The notes beneath the pieces are model-generated. The model made no database searches, was not told the DNA's origin, and worked only from the letters and a program-made list of their open reading frames with translations. Positions 34,563 through 43,310 of a stretch of 64,000 nt of DNA are shown piece by piece. The first letter of the stretch is position 1, and each line of letters begins with the position of its first letter. Location: assembly GCA_016710325.1 (NCBI GenBank), contig JADJXK010000002.1:2666001-2730000 (forward strand), in the 5' to 3' direction. The position numbers and the translations under genes are program-made. The DNA is from Candidatus Leptofilum proximum. Its GTDB lineage: Bacteria > Chloroflexota > Anaerolineae > Promineifilales > Promineifilaceae.

Positions 34563-35954
34563 TCATGTGGCTTCAACTAAACCGTTTAAAACACCATAAT
34601 TTTGTTGCCTATGAACTGAAGATTTACTTAATTGTTGACGATATTTGGTTACCGTTCGACGAGCTAGTTTCACACCATAAGCTTCCAGTCGATCAGCAAT
34701 CTCGCGGTCGCTCAATAGTTTCTCTGTGGAATTTAACAGTTGTCGAATTGCTTCTTTTGCCGCCAGGGAATCATCAAAGAATTGACTGAATGGTATCAAG
34801 CGCCCGTTAGGTAGTTGCGCTACTTTATTGCTAACTGCTCTTCCGACTGTTGATTCATGTAGCTCAAGTGCTGCAGCGACTTTTGATCGAGTCAGCGGCT
34901 TAATATACCCAGGTCCCCGTTCAATAAAATCAGCTTGGTAGGCTACAAGGTATTCCCCAATTCGTTGTAAGGTTACCCATCGTTGGTTGAGAGCGGCTAT
35001 AAACAGCCGTGCACGTTCTATAGAGTTTTGCAACCAGAATTGATGTTCACCTCCGCTCTTATTTGCGTGGCTGTTTTCCAAAGCAAGAATGAAATTGGGG
35101 CTTACTTGCAACTCAAATGCGTTTATTTGTGAGATATCAATAAGATAGCTGAAATCATCATTTTTAGTACCCTTTTTTATGATTAAATCAGCATAATTTA
35201 GAGAATCAATTGTTGGTGACAAATCCTTGATCAAGAGTAATGGATACGGATATAAATGCTGGGAAATAATTCGTCTAGCGAGGTTAATTTCTTGCTGGGA
35301 GACACCTAATACTTTGGAAATACGCTTCCATCGGTGGTTTATTAAATCCTCCCAAACCTCCGCAATCATTCGCTGAGCAACATGACAATCAGTTCCATTC
35401 GAATTGAGATGCCGACATTGAATAAGCAGGCATTCCTTTAAATCCTGTGCACCGATTCCGGGTGGATCCATTTGGTGCAAGACTTGAACAACATGTTCAA
35501 CAACCTCAATCTCAACACCCATTTCTGCCGCAAGTTCTTCCTGTGACTTCCTTAAATAACCATGCTGATCGAGCGAGTGGAGCAAATAAATAGTGTGGTC
35601 GAGGAAACAGTGATCAACCATCAATCGGGCTTGTGCAACCAATTGATCAATCGCAGAAACTTGCATTGGCAGATTGTCTATTGGGTCATGAGTTGCATAG
35701 CTTGAACTGAATGACAGTCTACTATTTGAATGTTTAGGTACGCTCAATGAGCGTTCAATAGGTAATAGAGATCCAATTTTCTGTGTCTGGTCAGGGAACC
35801 CATCTTTATCTACTCGTTCCAGAGCTGGATTCTCGATTAATTCACGATTGATCAACTGAGCAATATCTGTTCCGGATGCTTGCAAAAGTTTGCTCGTAAT
35901 AATTTGCTGCTGATTAACTTTTAGCTTTGTTTTTAGAGCTAGTTTGGTGTGCAT
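34563..35954 (-). CDS. rpoN: RNA polymerase sigma-54 factor
   Basis: This protein has about 463 residues, the usual length. Region I is Gln-rich near the start (LKVNQQQIITSKLLQ... LIENPALE). The core-binding domain has DPPGIGAQDLKECLLIQ. The HTH reads LTRSKVAAALELHESTVGRAVSNK, and the RpoN box is ARRTVTKYRQQ near the C-terminus. The start at 35954 is chosen because GGAAG precedes it and region I begins just after it; an upstream extension of about 20 codons lacks similarity. It directly follows the amidohydrolase across a 549-bp gap and precedes its activator by 77 bp. Having sigma-54 in the same locus as its activator and target is uncommon. Confidence 0.95.
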   Translation of the reverse strand: MHTKLALKTKLKVNQQQIITSKLLQASGTDIAQLINRELIENPALERVDKDGFPDQTQKIGSLLPIERSLSVPKHSNSRLSFSSSYATHDPIDNLPMQVSAIDQLVAQARLMVDHCFLDHTIYLLHSLDQHGYLRKSQEELAAEMGVEIEVVEHVVQVLHQMDPPGIGAQDLKECLLIQCRHLNSNGTDCHVAQRMIAEVWEDLINHRWKRISKVLGVSQQEINLARRIISQHLYPYPLLLIKDLSPTIDSLNYADLIIKKGTKNDDFSYLIDISQINAFELQVSPNFILALENSHANKSGGEHQFWLQNSIERARLFIAALNQRWVTLQRIGEYLVAYQADFIERGPGYIKPLTRSKVAAALELHESTVGRAVSNKVAQLPNGRLIPFSQFFDDSLAAKEAIRQLLNSTEKLLSDREIADRLEAYGVKLARRTVTKYRQQLSKSSVHRQQNYGVLNGLVEAT

Positions 35955-36503
35955 AATTACTTCCAATACCCTATTTTGAACTGAACTCCAGATGAACATT
36001 TCAAAATAATTCACTATCTGATATTCGTAGGCCAGTTACTGAAGCTGCATGTTTCATCCGTCAGGAGATCGACATTCTCCTGTTTTTGGGGAAGCATTTC
36101 GGGCGTAAGGCACCTTCAATTAACGATAAGTTTGGAGTAACGATGAGTTTGCAGGCGGTAGACTGTCAGTTATATGCGAGTGACGTATTTAACTAAAATG
36201 CTGCGGTGACTGGCAATGGTGTGCTTATATTAACTGATTGATTGCTTTCATTCCAGCACAATATTTATTTATATCACTTTTGTATCGCTCAAGGACAAGA
36301 GTGCTCACGGCGACAGTGCCCCGGACGCCGGGAAAACATGTTCGCCAACCCTTGGCTGAGTTCTGCCCAAATTTATCCACCAAGTGTTTGTAAAACGTTC
36401 ATTTCTCTACTTACTATCTCAATTGCGAAGAGCAATAGGAGCCGCACCCTACTCTCTATTTTCTTCAGGTTCACATTTGTTGGAACAGTAAAAACGGCTC
36501 GCT
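35955..36503. other. 549-bp gap between amidohydrolase and rpoN
   Basis: A small hairpin CAGGAGA/TCTCCTG (36062-36082) followed by a T-run lies in the rpoN leader. On the minus strand, about 45 codons after the amidohydrolase stop stay open (ending VLQTLGG) but have no start codon with a ribosome site. No sigma-54 consensus was found here. Confidence 0.45.
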
Positions 36504-37340
36504 CTATCGCCTAGACCATGGGTCTAATATCTCTTTTTGATCGGCTGTTTGAACGTCGGCTATTCTAACATGCTCAGCGTGATTGCTTTGGGAGCGCACG
36601 CTGCCGGTTAAGCGAACTCGGTGCGTAAGCTGGATAAATGTATAACCCAATACCAGTTTTTCCTTCGCGGGTGAGAGTTTCAGTGCTCGAACTTTGGCCA
36701 ATTCTAGACCGGGATGTAACCAGGGACCATCAGAACCAAACAGAATTTTACCGGGGCCGGCTCGTTTGACAGCTTGTTCCAACAGGTCAAAGCGGCGAAT
36801 GCCGGAAGTGTCTGTGTAGATGTTGGGGTGCCGTGCTAGGTGATCGATAAACGCCAATTGTGCCCGCCAATCGTCGGCAAAACTGCCTAAGTGTGGAATA
36901 ATAAAATTAACACCAGGATATTCTGTAGCAAGCAACTCTACCGCAGATATCTCTCCCATCACATCATACAGCACGGGCAGTGAAAAGGCTTTGGCGACTT
37001 GACAAACTTCGCGGGTAATACGGCCATCATATCGATGCACTTTAATACCCACAAATCCGAACTGCTCAACGCTTTCTTGTACAAGCTTTTCCACTTTACC
37101 TCGGTCACGCTGTGGATGAATAAAGGCAAAGCCAAAAAACAGATCGGGATGTGAAGTTACAATACGACCGACCTGGCGATTGGCGACAGCATAGTCAGAA
37201 TGAAATGCAGCAAAGAGAACGGTCCGATCTATTCCTGCTGCACGCGCTCGGTTCATATGGGTTTTCAACGGAGCAGCCGTATCCCAGGGTCCTGTTAGCC
37301 CATCGCCTTTACCAGCATGACAATGACAATCAATAATCAC
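36504..37340 (-). CDS. Amidohydrolase_2-family TIM-barrel hydrolase
   Basis: This 278-residue protein is of the ACMSD/uronate-isomerase-like amidohydrolase family. MIIDCHCHAGKGDG gives the first HxH metal pair, and FVGIKVHRYDG carries the mid-barrel His. INFIIPHLGSFADDW-like (VNFIIPHLGSF) gives the next His, and ILFGSDGPWL the catalytic Asp. The reaction could be hydrolytic or decarboxylating. The start is GTG 37340 with AAAGG 8 nt upstream. The last 40 residues (from LTGSVRSQSNH) are atypical for the family. It is the last gene of the seven-gene sigma-54 train. Confidence 0.88.
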   Translation of the reverse strand: MIIDCHCHAGKGDGLTGPWDTAAPLKTHMNRARAAGIDRTVLFAAFHSDYAVANRQVGRIVTSHPDLFFGFAFIHPQRDRGKVEKLVQESVEQFGFVGIKVHRYDGRITREVCQVAKAFSLPVLYDVMGEISAVELLATEYPGVNFIIPHLGSFADDWRAQLAFIDHLARHPNIYTDTSGIRRFDLLEQAVKRAGPGKILFGSDGPWLHPGLELAKVRALKLSPAKEKLVLGYTFIQLTHRVRLTGSVRSQSNHAEHVRIADVQTADQKEILDPWSRR

Positions 37341-37360
37341 TTACTAACCTTTCGCCTTTA

Positions 37361-37624
37361 TTACCAGTTCCTAACTAAAACGCTCCTGGTATTGGGGCAG
37401 ACAATGCCATCCCGCCTAAGGTGCACTGCCCCTTGAAAGGCTTTCACTGCACTTTTTGTACGTTGTCCAAACACACCATCTACGGTAAGTGTCTGCCGAC
37501 CCTGGGAAGTTAACCAACGATTTAATCGGGTTTGTAGTTCAATGACAGGTTGACCACGGGAACCGGAACGAATAGTTGGTCGTGTTCCCTGTGGGTTTGT
37601 GGGAACGAGACCTGGTCGAGAAGA
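37361..37624 (-). pseudogene. Peptidoglycan-binding domain behind an in-frame TAG
   Basis: Directly after the TAG at 37625 the same frame stays open for 87 codons. It encodes a PG_binding_1 domain: GSRGQPVIELQTRLNRWL, LTVDGVFGQRTKSAVKAFQ and DGIVCPNT. It ends at TAA 37361. It is either the severed C-terminus of the gene at 37625-38353 or reached by stop-codon readthrough. Confidence 0.75.
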
Positions 37625-38353
37625 CTATGGGAGCCGAACTCTCCGGAGAGAACTCAGAATAAAGCCATCCCAACGTACCCAATTTTTTTCAGAGGTAATG
37701 CTCCCTGTAGCAGAAGCATCTGCTTTTATAATTAGCTCTCCATCAAACGAGACATCACCACGACCAACAGGATCCCATCTCCCCTGAATCGAATAAAGAA
37801 TTTGTGCTACGGGATCATTTGCCTGGCTATAGGCACTCGCTTTAAACTGAATGCTTAGCGAGGATGCGTATAAGCTACTCGATTTATCCCGAAGTACATT
37901 AATCGAAACATTACGCAAATCATATTTGTTATGTTCAAAGGCCAGTCGAAAGAAAAAATTTTGCCGATCAAAGCCATAACGTGGATGATGGGCCGAAATT
38001 TTAAATTCAATGGTGTTTTTGCTAAACGGAATATAAGCTGGTGTGTTTTGGTGAACATAGCGTGCTACGTCAGCTTGTACGGAAAGATCACCACTGGTGC
38101 TAATAGTTTGTCCAACCTGGAAGATACTCAATCCTAGCTCCGCAGCACTCAGGGCAATTGTTGCTTCTGCATCCATTTTATCTTCAGCATGACGATGACC
38201 GCGACTCTGCTTAAGTTGGTTACCGCCAGATAAACGCTCTGGCGTCACTCCGTGTTCGGATGGAATTAACCGTCTGTATGAAACCAACGCTCGCTTTTGA
38301 TTACATCTTAAGCAGCGGCATTGGATCGGATGCTTTCTCACCAAAGTTGACAT
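37625..38353 (-). CDS. Conserved beta-rich protein of the sigma-54 cluster, C-terminus cut by TAG
   Basis: This protein has 242 residues. ATG at 38353 is chosen because AGGGAG lies 7 nt upstream. The N-terminus carries a CRCLRCNQK cysteine motif. The centre is beta-rich (VEFKISAHHPRYG-type stretch IEFKISAHHPRYGFDRQNFF, then YDLRNVSINVLRDKSSSLYAS and IQGRWDPVGRGDVSFDGE). It resembles conserved hypothetical proteins seen beside Glu/aromatic-rich glycine-zipper proteins, by memory only. A peptidoglycan-binding domain follows in the same frame beyond the TAG, so the intact protein would have 330 residues. It is the sixth gene of the train. Confidence 0.65.
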   Translation of the reverse strand: MSTLVRKHPIQCRCLRCNQKRALVSYRRLIPSEHGVTPERLSGGNQLKQSRGHRHAEDKMDAEATIALSAAELGLSIFQVGQTISTSGDLSVQADVARYVHQNTPAYIPFSKNTIEFKISAHHPRYGFDRQNFFFRLAFEHNKYDLRNVSINVLRDKSSSLYASSLSIQFKASAYSQANDPVAQILYSIQGRWDPVGRGDVSFDGELIIKADASATGSITSEKNWVRWDGFILSSLRRVRLP

Positions 38354-38477
38354 GTTTCTTTCTCCCTCTTTAAACATTTGCACTTAGCAGATCGTAATAT
38401 CTCTGGGTATCGACAATTGCTTAAATGATCCATGACCGGAGTATTAAATTTTCCCTTAAATCCTTTATGAAATTAAT

Positions 38478-40022
38478 TCAGCCAATCTTGATAATAGCAA
38501 AGTAGCGAGGGTCGGTAATCCGACCGTTTCCATCAATTGCTACCGGAGTGATACTAACTGAATTGCTCACATTACCGCCGATCGTCAAAACACGTCCTGC
38601 CTTAACGGCTGTTACCACATCACAGTGTGTCAAATGGCCGCGACGCACATTATCGTAAGTAACTCCACTTTGGCGGCGCCTGCACACCAAGTCTCCCAGT
38701 TGAGGGGCAGCTTCACTGATTCGATACGCTTTGAAGGGATTGCTGTTGTTGGCCAAACGATTATCTCGAGCGGCGGCTATATAAACAGCATGGGCCCCAG
38801 AGTAGCGAAAATCCTGACCGGCCCCAGCGTGACGCATTACCCAGGATATAAAAGCGGCGCTCCATGGTACAGTGCTCCACCACCGTGTTTCCTTGGGCAG
38901 CCAGCCCGCCCCCTTTCGCCAGTACCCTTCCAGGATGGATCGTATCTGCGGGTTGTCTTCCTTTATCCTGCCTCTCTGCCAACGTTCCCATTCTTGAAGA
39001 GCCATCTTCACAATATTATTACGCAAAGCTTGCATTGAAATAGCTGAATGGCTGCTGCTTAATGATGTCCGACTACCTGGCTTTGGTACGTTTGGCGGCT
39101 GGGTAGCACCAGCAGCAATTAAGGCTGCTTCTGTCTTTGCACCAACAACCCCATCTGCCGTCAGCCTTGTTCGACGTTGAAATGCACGTATAGCATTGCG
39201 CGTTTTGGTTCCATGAATGCCATCAACCGGGAGCCCCTGACCGATGATTTTGTTTAATGATCGTTGTACCCAGCGGATATAAAGCGGGCTCATTCGATTT
39301 ACCAAACCCTTTGGCTTTCTTGAGCGGCCCCAAAAAGCATCAAGAAAATACTCCCCTTCTAGTGAATCAACTTCTCCCTTAGCAGGGGAACTCTTCAGAC
39401 CACCTCGCCTAGTAGCAGAAAGGGCTGCTTTTGTATCTGGTCCAATAATGCCATCAACAAACAGACCATTCCTTTCCTGAAATGAACGTATGGCACTGCG
39501 GGTTTCAGATCCCATGATCCCATCAACGGGTAAGTTTAGCTTCATCACATAGTTAAGCGTGCTTTGCACCCAGCGAATAAACTCGCTACCTTGTTCGACT
39601 GGTTCTGTTGAGGGTGCTGGCATTGCCCCATTCCCCCCGTTCATCGTTCGGTCTGCCGGATAATTATTTACCGATTCCGGAGGCTGTATATTGACAGTAA
39701 CCTCAGGCGGAAAGCGGCCTGGTAGAACGAGAGGCCATATCGGTCTTGGATATTTGTGATGAAAGGGAACCTGCTTTGATGGACGATCTACAACCAGTTT
39801 TGTGCGTCGATTCCCGGATCGATTTGCCATCCGTAGTCTCGTCTTCTGCAACGGTCGGCTCGACTTTGAGGGACGTGATCGCAAAGCGGGACGGCGCTTT
39901 CGAGCCTGGCTTACTCGCCTGCGGCGGTGAAGCTCTTCTTGCCATACTTCATCAGCAACCTCGCTGTTGTGATCCAGCATAAAAAAATCCGATTCGTGAT
40001 AAGCGTCAGAGTCTCGAATCAT
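38478..40022 (-). CDS. Peptidoglycan-binding, DUF2272 cell-wall hydrolase-like protein
   Basis: This protein has 514 residues. A basic, disordered N-terminus (RRRRVSQARKRRPALRSR) precedes two PG_binding_1 domains at about residues 150-205 and 250-305 (LPVDGIMGSETRSAIRSFQ, LPVDGIHGTKTRNAIRAFQ). The C-terminal 190 residues match DUF2272, an NlpC/P60-like fold (VPWSAAFISWVMRHAGAG, SGAHAVYIAAA, HCDVVTAV). The usual catalytic Cys position is Ser or unclear, so activity is uncertain. No signal peptide is seen. ATG at 40022 follows AAAGGAGGA. It probably acts on or binds the cell wall. Confidence 0.85.
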   Translation of the reverse strand: MIRDSDAYHESDFFMLDHNSEVADEVWQEELHRRRRVSQARKRRPALRSRPSKSSRPLQKTRLRMANRSGNRRTKLVVDRPSKQVPFHHKYPRPIWPLVLPGRFPPEVTVNIQPPESVNNYPADRTMNGGNGAMPAPSTEPVEQGSEFIRWVQSTLNYVMKLNLPVDGIMGSETRSAIRSFQERNGLFVDGIIGPDTKAALSATRRGGLKSSPAKGEVDSLEGEYFLDAFWGRSRKPKGLVNRMSPLYIRWVQRSLNKIIGQGLPVDGIHGTKTRNAIRAFQRRTRLTADGVVGAKTEAALIAAGATQPPNVPKPGSRTSLSSSHSAISMQALRNNIVKMALQEWERWQRGRIKEDNPQIRSILEGYWRKGAGWLPKETRWWSTVPWSAAFISWVMRHAGAGQDFRYSGAHAVYIAAARDNRLANNSNPFKAYRISEAAPQLGDLVCRRRQSGVTYDNVRRGHLTHCDVVTAVKAGRVLTIGGNVSNSVSITPVAIDGNGRITDPRYFAIIKIG

Positions 40023-40085
40023 TGCTGTCCTCCTTTAAAGGACTAAAATGCGTGTTGACGTTGAATATCGTGACGAATTTTGGAA

Positions 40086-41135
40086 TTAAATACAAGCGAC
40101 TATTTTTGTAACTGCTTGCTCAATATCTACAGGTCGATGCCGGGCTGTAATGATCATGCTAATAGCAGGACGGCTGTTACACTCACGTCGCAACACACAG
40201 TGAATGCCTTTGGCTGTTAAAGTTTTGTAAAAGTGGATCACGTCCGTACCTGGCGGTAATCGCAAAGTTTGGACAGGGAAATATCCGCCGCCTGTGAAAC
40301 AATGTTTTTGGGCGAGTAAGTGACGAAAGTAGATCACATTCTGAGCCAGCTGATACCGCCGCCTGTCCCCATCACATTCATTTACATTCAGGGCATGTTC
40401 AGCAGCATGAAGGGTAGCAAATGATGGTGGGCTGCAATGAACACGGGTCTCACTGTGCTTTTGAAATGAATCAACGACCTGTCGACTACCAGCCAAAATT
40501 GCTAGGGGGACGCCAAATGCTTTAGCCAACGAGCTGATGACTATCACCTCTGGCCCCGAAATGGCCTGATACGGTAACGAACCGCCGCCAAAGTAACCAT
40601 ATGGAGCCGTTTTGTCGGGTGAGAAACCAAGTAAACCCAGGGCTTGCGTGTCGTCTAGCACCAATAATCCATTATATGCTTTCACTATTTCAAAATAGAC
40701 GCGAAGAGGCGCAGTACATCCACAACTGCTGCATAATCCATCGCTTAGAATCAAAGGTCGTCGCTTGCTGGCCATTCTCTTGATCATTTTCGATAGGGCT
40801 GGCACGTCTTGATGCGGAAAGCGGTAAACGGGGACACCGCGCATTTCTGCTCTTTCCACACCCCATTGGGCGATTGGATACGTACCCCTATCCAGGAAAA
40901 TAGCAAACGGTCGTTCTGCTAGCTGGGTAAACAAATCCCAGAAAATATGCATAGTTGATGGACCTATGACGGCCTGTTCGCAACTCTGCAGCTGCGCCAA
41001 TCGGTCGGCCACGCGCAGAGCAACCCTCGGCTCTGCCATTGCGGTCGGTACACCTGTAGTCATTTGTGACCAAGGGCGTACCGACCGGCTGCCATGACGA
41101 AAACCAAGGTAGAGAACGGATGTGAAGTCAAGCAT
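40086..41135 (-). CDS. PLP-dependent fold-type I enzyme, alpha-oxoamine-synthase-like
   Basis: This 349-residue protein is of the aminotransferase class I/II superfamily and is closest to 8-amino-7-oxononanoate-synthase-like enzymes. The PLP-binding Asp is in LLVLDDTQALGLLG and the Schiff-base Lys in ISSLAKAFGVPLAI. Where most alpha-oxoamine synthases have DEAH, this has DDTQ, so the acyl-CoA chemistry may differ. A SDGLCSSCGC stretch adds three cysteines. It is shorter than usual (about 390) at the N-terminus. The start at 41135 lacks a good ribosome site. It lies between the peptidoglycan-binding and carboxypeptidase-regulatory-like genes, and may make a small molecule or modify a product of the cluster. 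Confidence 0.75.
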   Translation of the reverse strand: MLDFTSVLYLGFRHGSRSVRPWSQMTTGVPTAMAEPRVALRVADRLAQLQSCEQAVIGPSTMHIFWDLFTQLAERPFAIFLDRGTYPIAQWGVERAEMRGVPVYRFPHQDVPALSKMIKRMASKRRPLILSDGLCSSCGCTAPLRVYFEIVKAYNGLLVLDDTQALGLLGFSPDKTAPYGYFGGGSLPYQAISGPEVIVISSLAKAFGVPLAILAGSRQVVDSFQKHSETRVHCSPPSFATLHAAEHALNVNECDGDRRRYQLAQNVIYFRHLLAQKHCFTGGGYFPVQTLRLPPGTDVIHFYKTLTAKGIHCVLRRECNSRPAISMIITARHRPVDIEQAVTKIVACI

Positions 41136-41195
41136 TGTCTTTGTCGTAACCTAGCCGTGCCTTGGAGCTTTAGATTATTAAAGAAGCATGTACCA

Positions 41196-43265
41196 TTATT
41201 TACGGCCATTTGCAGCCGCCCGCGAAGCGCGCCGCTGCCGAAAACCAGATGATACTGGTTCTGTACCAGTATCACTCACAGCAGGTACATGCCGCCCCGA
41301 CTTTAGACGTTGTTCGATTAATTTGGAGGGCTGCATCACGCGCAGTTTTTCTTGACGGCTGTCTTTAGCCTCGGTGGCTAAATCCACGCCCGTTGCTGCC
41401 CGGTAAGAGTGAATATAGTTCTGGATTTCAGGCCGCCAATATCTGGCCCAGTTCGCCGCTGAAGCCGAGTTTGTTACATCAACCCAATTTCCATACCGAA
41501 TAGAGAGCAAAATGCGTTCACCAAAGGTAGCCAGGTAGTTGAAATGCGTTACCGAAACATCCGTCCATCCCTGGAGCTGCTTCATGGTATCCACCTGAGC
41601 CATCCAGCCTTCGCGATAAGGAACCATTTGCCGGCTCTGTAAAAATTGCCGCAGTTCGGGACGGGAAAGCAGCCACTGCTGCATCAGCATTTCAACACGG
41701 GCGGTCCAGGGTAGGTCCCCAAACTGATTGTGAGCGCCTTCCGCAAGTATCAAATGCACTTCCCGTAAGCTGTTGAGCAAAGGAAAAGAATCAGCCTGGA
41801 ATGTTGTATCGTCGTCCTGCTTGTAAAAAACAGTAGCTTGGTGGAGTAAATTATGAAATCCTTCCAGGAAGCGAGAACGTGAATCTGCTGGTCGGAAATC
41901 TGAGATAGCTGCCCCCTGTAAACTAAGGCCATAATGATGATTGTATTCGTAGTTGCGCCGGGTGACGCTCAAGCTATGCACTTCATCCTGAATATAGCCC
42001 CACAGTAGGTTATTGAGTGGGTACAGTGGCGCAATTTCCAAATGTGCTAATGGATCGCGCTCTCCCTTGCCACGGCGATTCTGAAAACGCAGGCTGATAG
42101 CATTCATTGTTTGTACCAACATAGCTTCTTCATGCCAGTATGACCAGATCAGCTCGATCAATGGAGGATTACTAGCACGATCAGCAAGAATTCCCCTCGT
42201 AAAAATAGAGTTGGTTTCAGGTTCGCCTGGAAATGCGTTCCGAATAACTCTTTCAATATATGGCAGTCGCCCATTTCCTAAATATCCAGCTAATTGATTT
42301 ACTGCCTCTCTTAGTGTAAGTGTACGTCCAAGACGCTGCGCTTCCTCATTAGGATCGAAAAGCTGCTCATTTGTATAGCGATCCGCACCTTGAATATTTG
42401 TGCCGGCTTCCATCAGAAGAAAGACCTCAGTCGCAGTTCTCAGCAATTCATAAGCACTAACACCGTGAATTGGTTGTGACAACGAATTTTGTTGACGAGT
42501 GATAACCTGACGATTTCGACCGTTAAGTCGTGTAGTATTTCCTTGACCTAAAACTGAAATGATGAAATCAGAATAACCACTACCCGTAAAGCTAATAGCC
42601 TCTGTACGGTTGCGAATCGCAACCCATAAAATCTGGTCTCGTGTTTGCTGCGTTCCAGAACGACTTAAGCTTACCGGAACTGTGTCCCCCGCTTGAAAGC
42701 CCGATAACCTGAGAATGTCAATTGCTTCTGTAATCTCAAAGGTGGCATTCGTTGCAGTATCCGTAACAGTTGCGGTGACCGTTTGCCGGCCAGCTGCCCC
42801 AAGTGGTTGCCAGTGTATTTCTCTATCTGTTTCTCGTCGAGCATTAATTAGGTTACCAGAGCTAACCCTGAAATCAGTGGTGGGTTCTGCCTCCGCTGCA
42901 CCTCGACCAAGCTCGAGTAAAACGCCTAAAACATCTCCTTGGTTCCTGCCAAAGGTAACAGGCGTTACAAAATCTTCCTGAGTAAAAACAATCGATGCTG
43001 TCAGTGCCGGTGCCAATACGACTCTATTGTTGTTGATGTCAATATTTATTGGTTGTACAGATTGCTCTCCGAAAACTGTTGTTTCAAAAGTGTAATTGCC
43101 ATCCGGTATATCCGGCGTTGTCCAAAGACCATTTGCGTTTGTGGTACCCTGGGAAATTGGCAGCACACCCTGACCATCGTTATAAATATATACAAATGCA
43201 CCTGAAATTGGAATAGGGTTGTTGGCCCCATTCGGTGCGATTACTTCTACTGTTACAATTGCCAT
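41196..43265 (-). CDS. Large conserved protein with carboxypeptidase-regulatory-like N-terminus
   Basis: This protein has 689 residues. ATG at 43265 follows GGGAGGAAT, better than the upstream start. Residues 1-80 form a CarboxypepD_reg-like beta-sandwich (SGAFVYIYNDGQGV, TTPDIPDGNYTFETTV). Residues about 130-185 look like an Ig/Big domain (RQTVTATVTDTATNATFEI). The C-terminal 450 residues are a helical conserved domain (LLWGYIQDEVHSLSVTRRNY, GAHNQFGDLPWTARVEMLMQQ, NWARYWRPEIQNYIHSYRA). No signal peptide or enzyme motif is seen. The C-terminal domain probably defines the system; similar proteins accompany Glu-rich glycine-zipper proteins elsewhere, by memory only. Confidence 0.7.
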   Translation of the reverse strand: MAIVTVEVIAPNGANNPIPISGAFVYIYNDGQGVLPISQGTTNANGLWTTPDIPDGNYTFETTVFGEQSVQPINIDINNNRVVLAPALTASIVFTQEDFVTPVTFGRNQGDVLGVLLELGRGAAEAEPTTDFRVSSGNLINARRETDREIHWQPLGAAGRQTVTATVTDTATNATFEITEAIDILRLSGFQAGDTVPVSLSRSGTQQTRDQILWVAIRNRTEAISFTGSGYSDFIISVLGQGNTTRLNGRNRQVITRQQNSLSQPIHGVSAYELLRTATEVFLLMEAGTNIQGADRYTNEQLFDPNEEAQRLGRTLTLREAVNQLAGYLGNGRLPYIERVIRNAFPGEPETNSIFTRGILADRASNPPLIELIWSYWHEEAMLVQTMNAISLRFQNRRGKGERDPLAHLEIAPLYPLNNLLWGYIQDEVHSLSVTRRNYEYNHHYGLSLQGAAISDFRPADSRSRFLEGFHNLLHQATVFYKQDDDTTFQADSFPLLNSLREVHLILAEGAHNQFGDLPWTARVEMLMQQWLLSRPELRQFLQSRQMVPYREGWMAQVDTMKQLQGWTDVSVTHFNYLATFGERILLSIRYGNWVDVTNSASAANWARYWRPEIQNYIHSYRAATGVDLATEAKDSRQEKLRVMQPSKLIEQRLKSGRHVPAVSDTGTEPVSSGFRQRRASRAAANGRK

Positions 43266-43310
43266 GATTCCTCCCTTTGGATTAACCAATTGAACTTTTT
43301 CTGCGCCAGT

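Noticed and set aside
36242..36514. 90-codon plus-strand frame and a 45-codon minus-strand frame ending VLQTLGG
   Set aside because: The plus frame is a Cys/Arg-rich shadow without start signals. The minus frame looks protein-like but has no start codon; kept only as a note on the gap.
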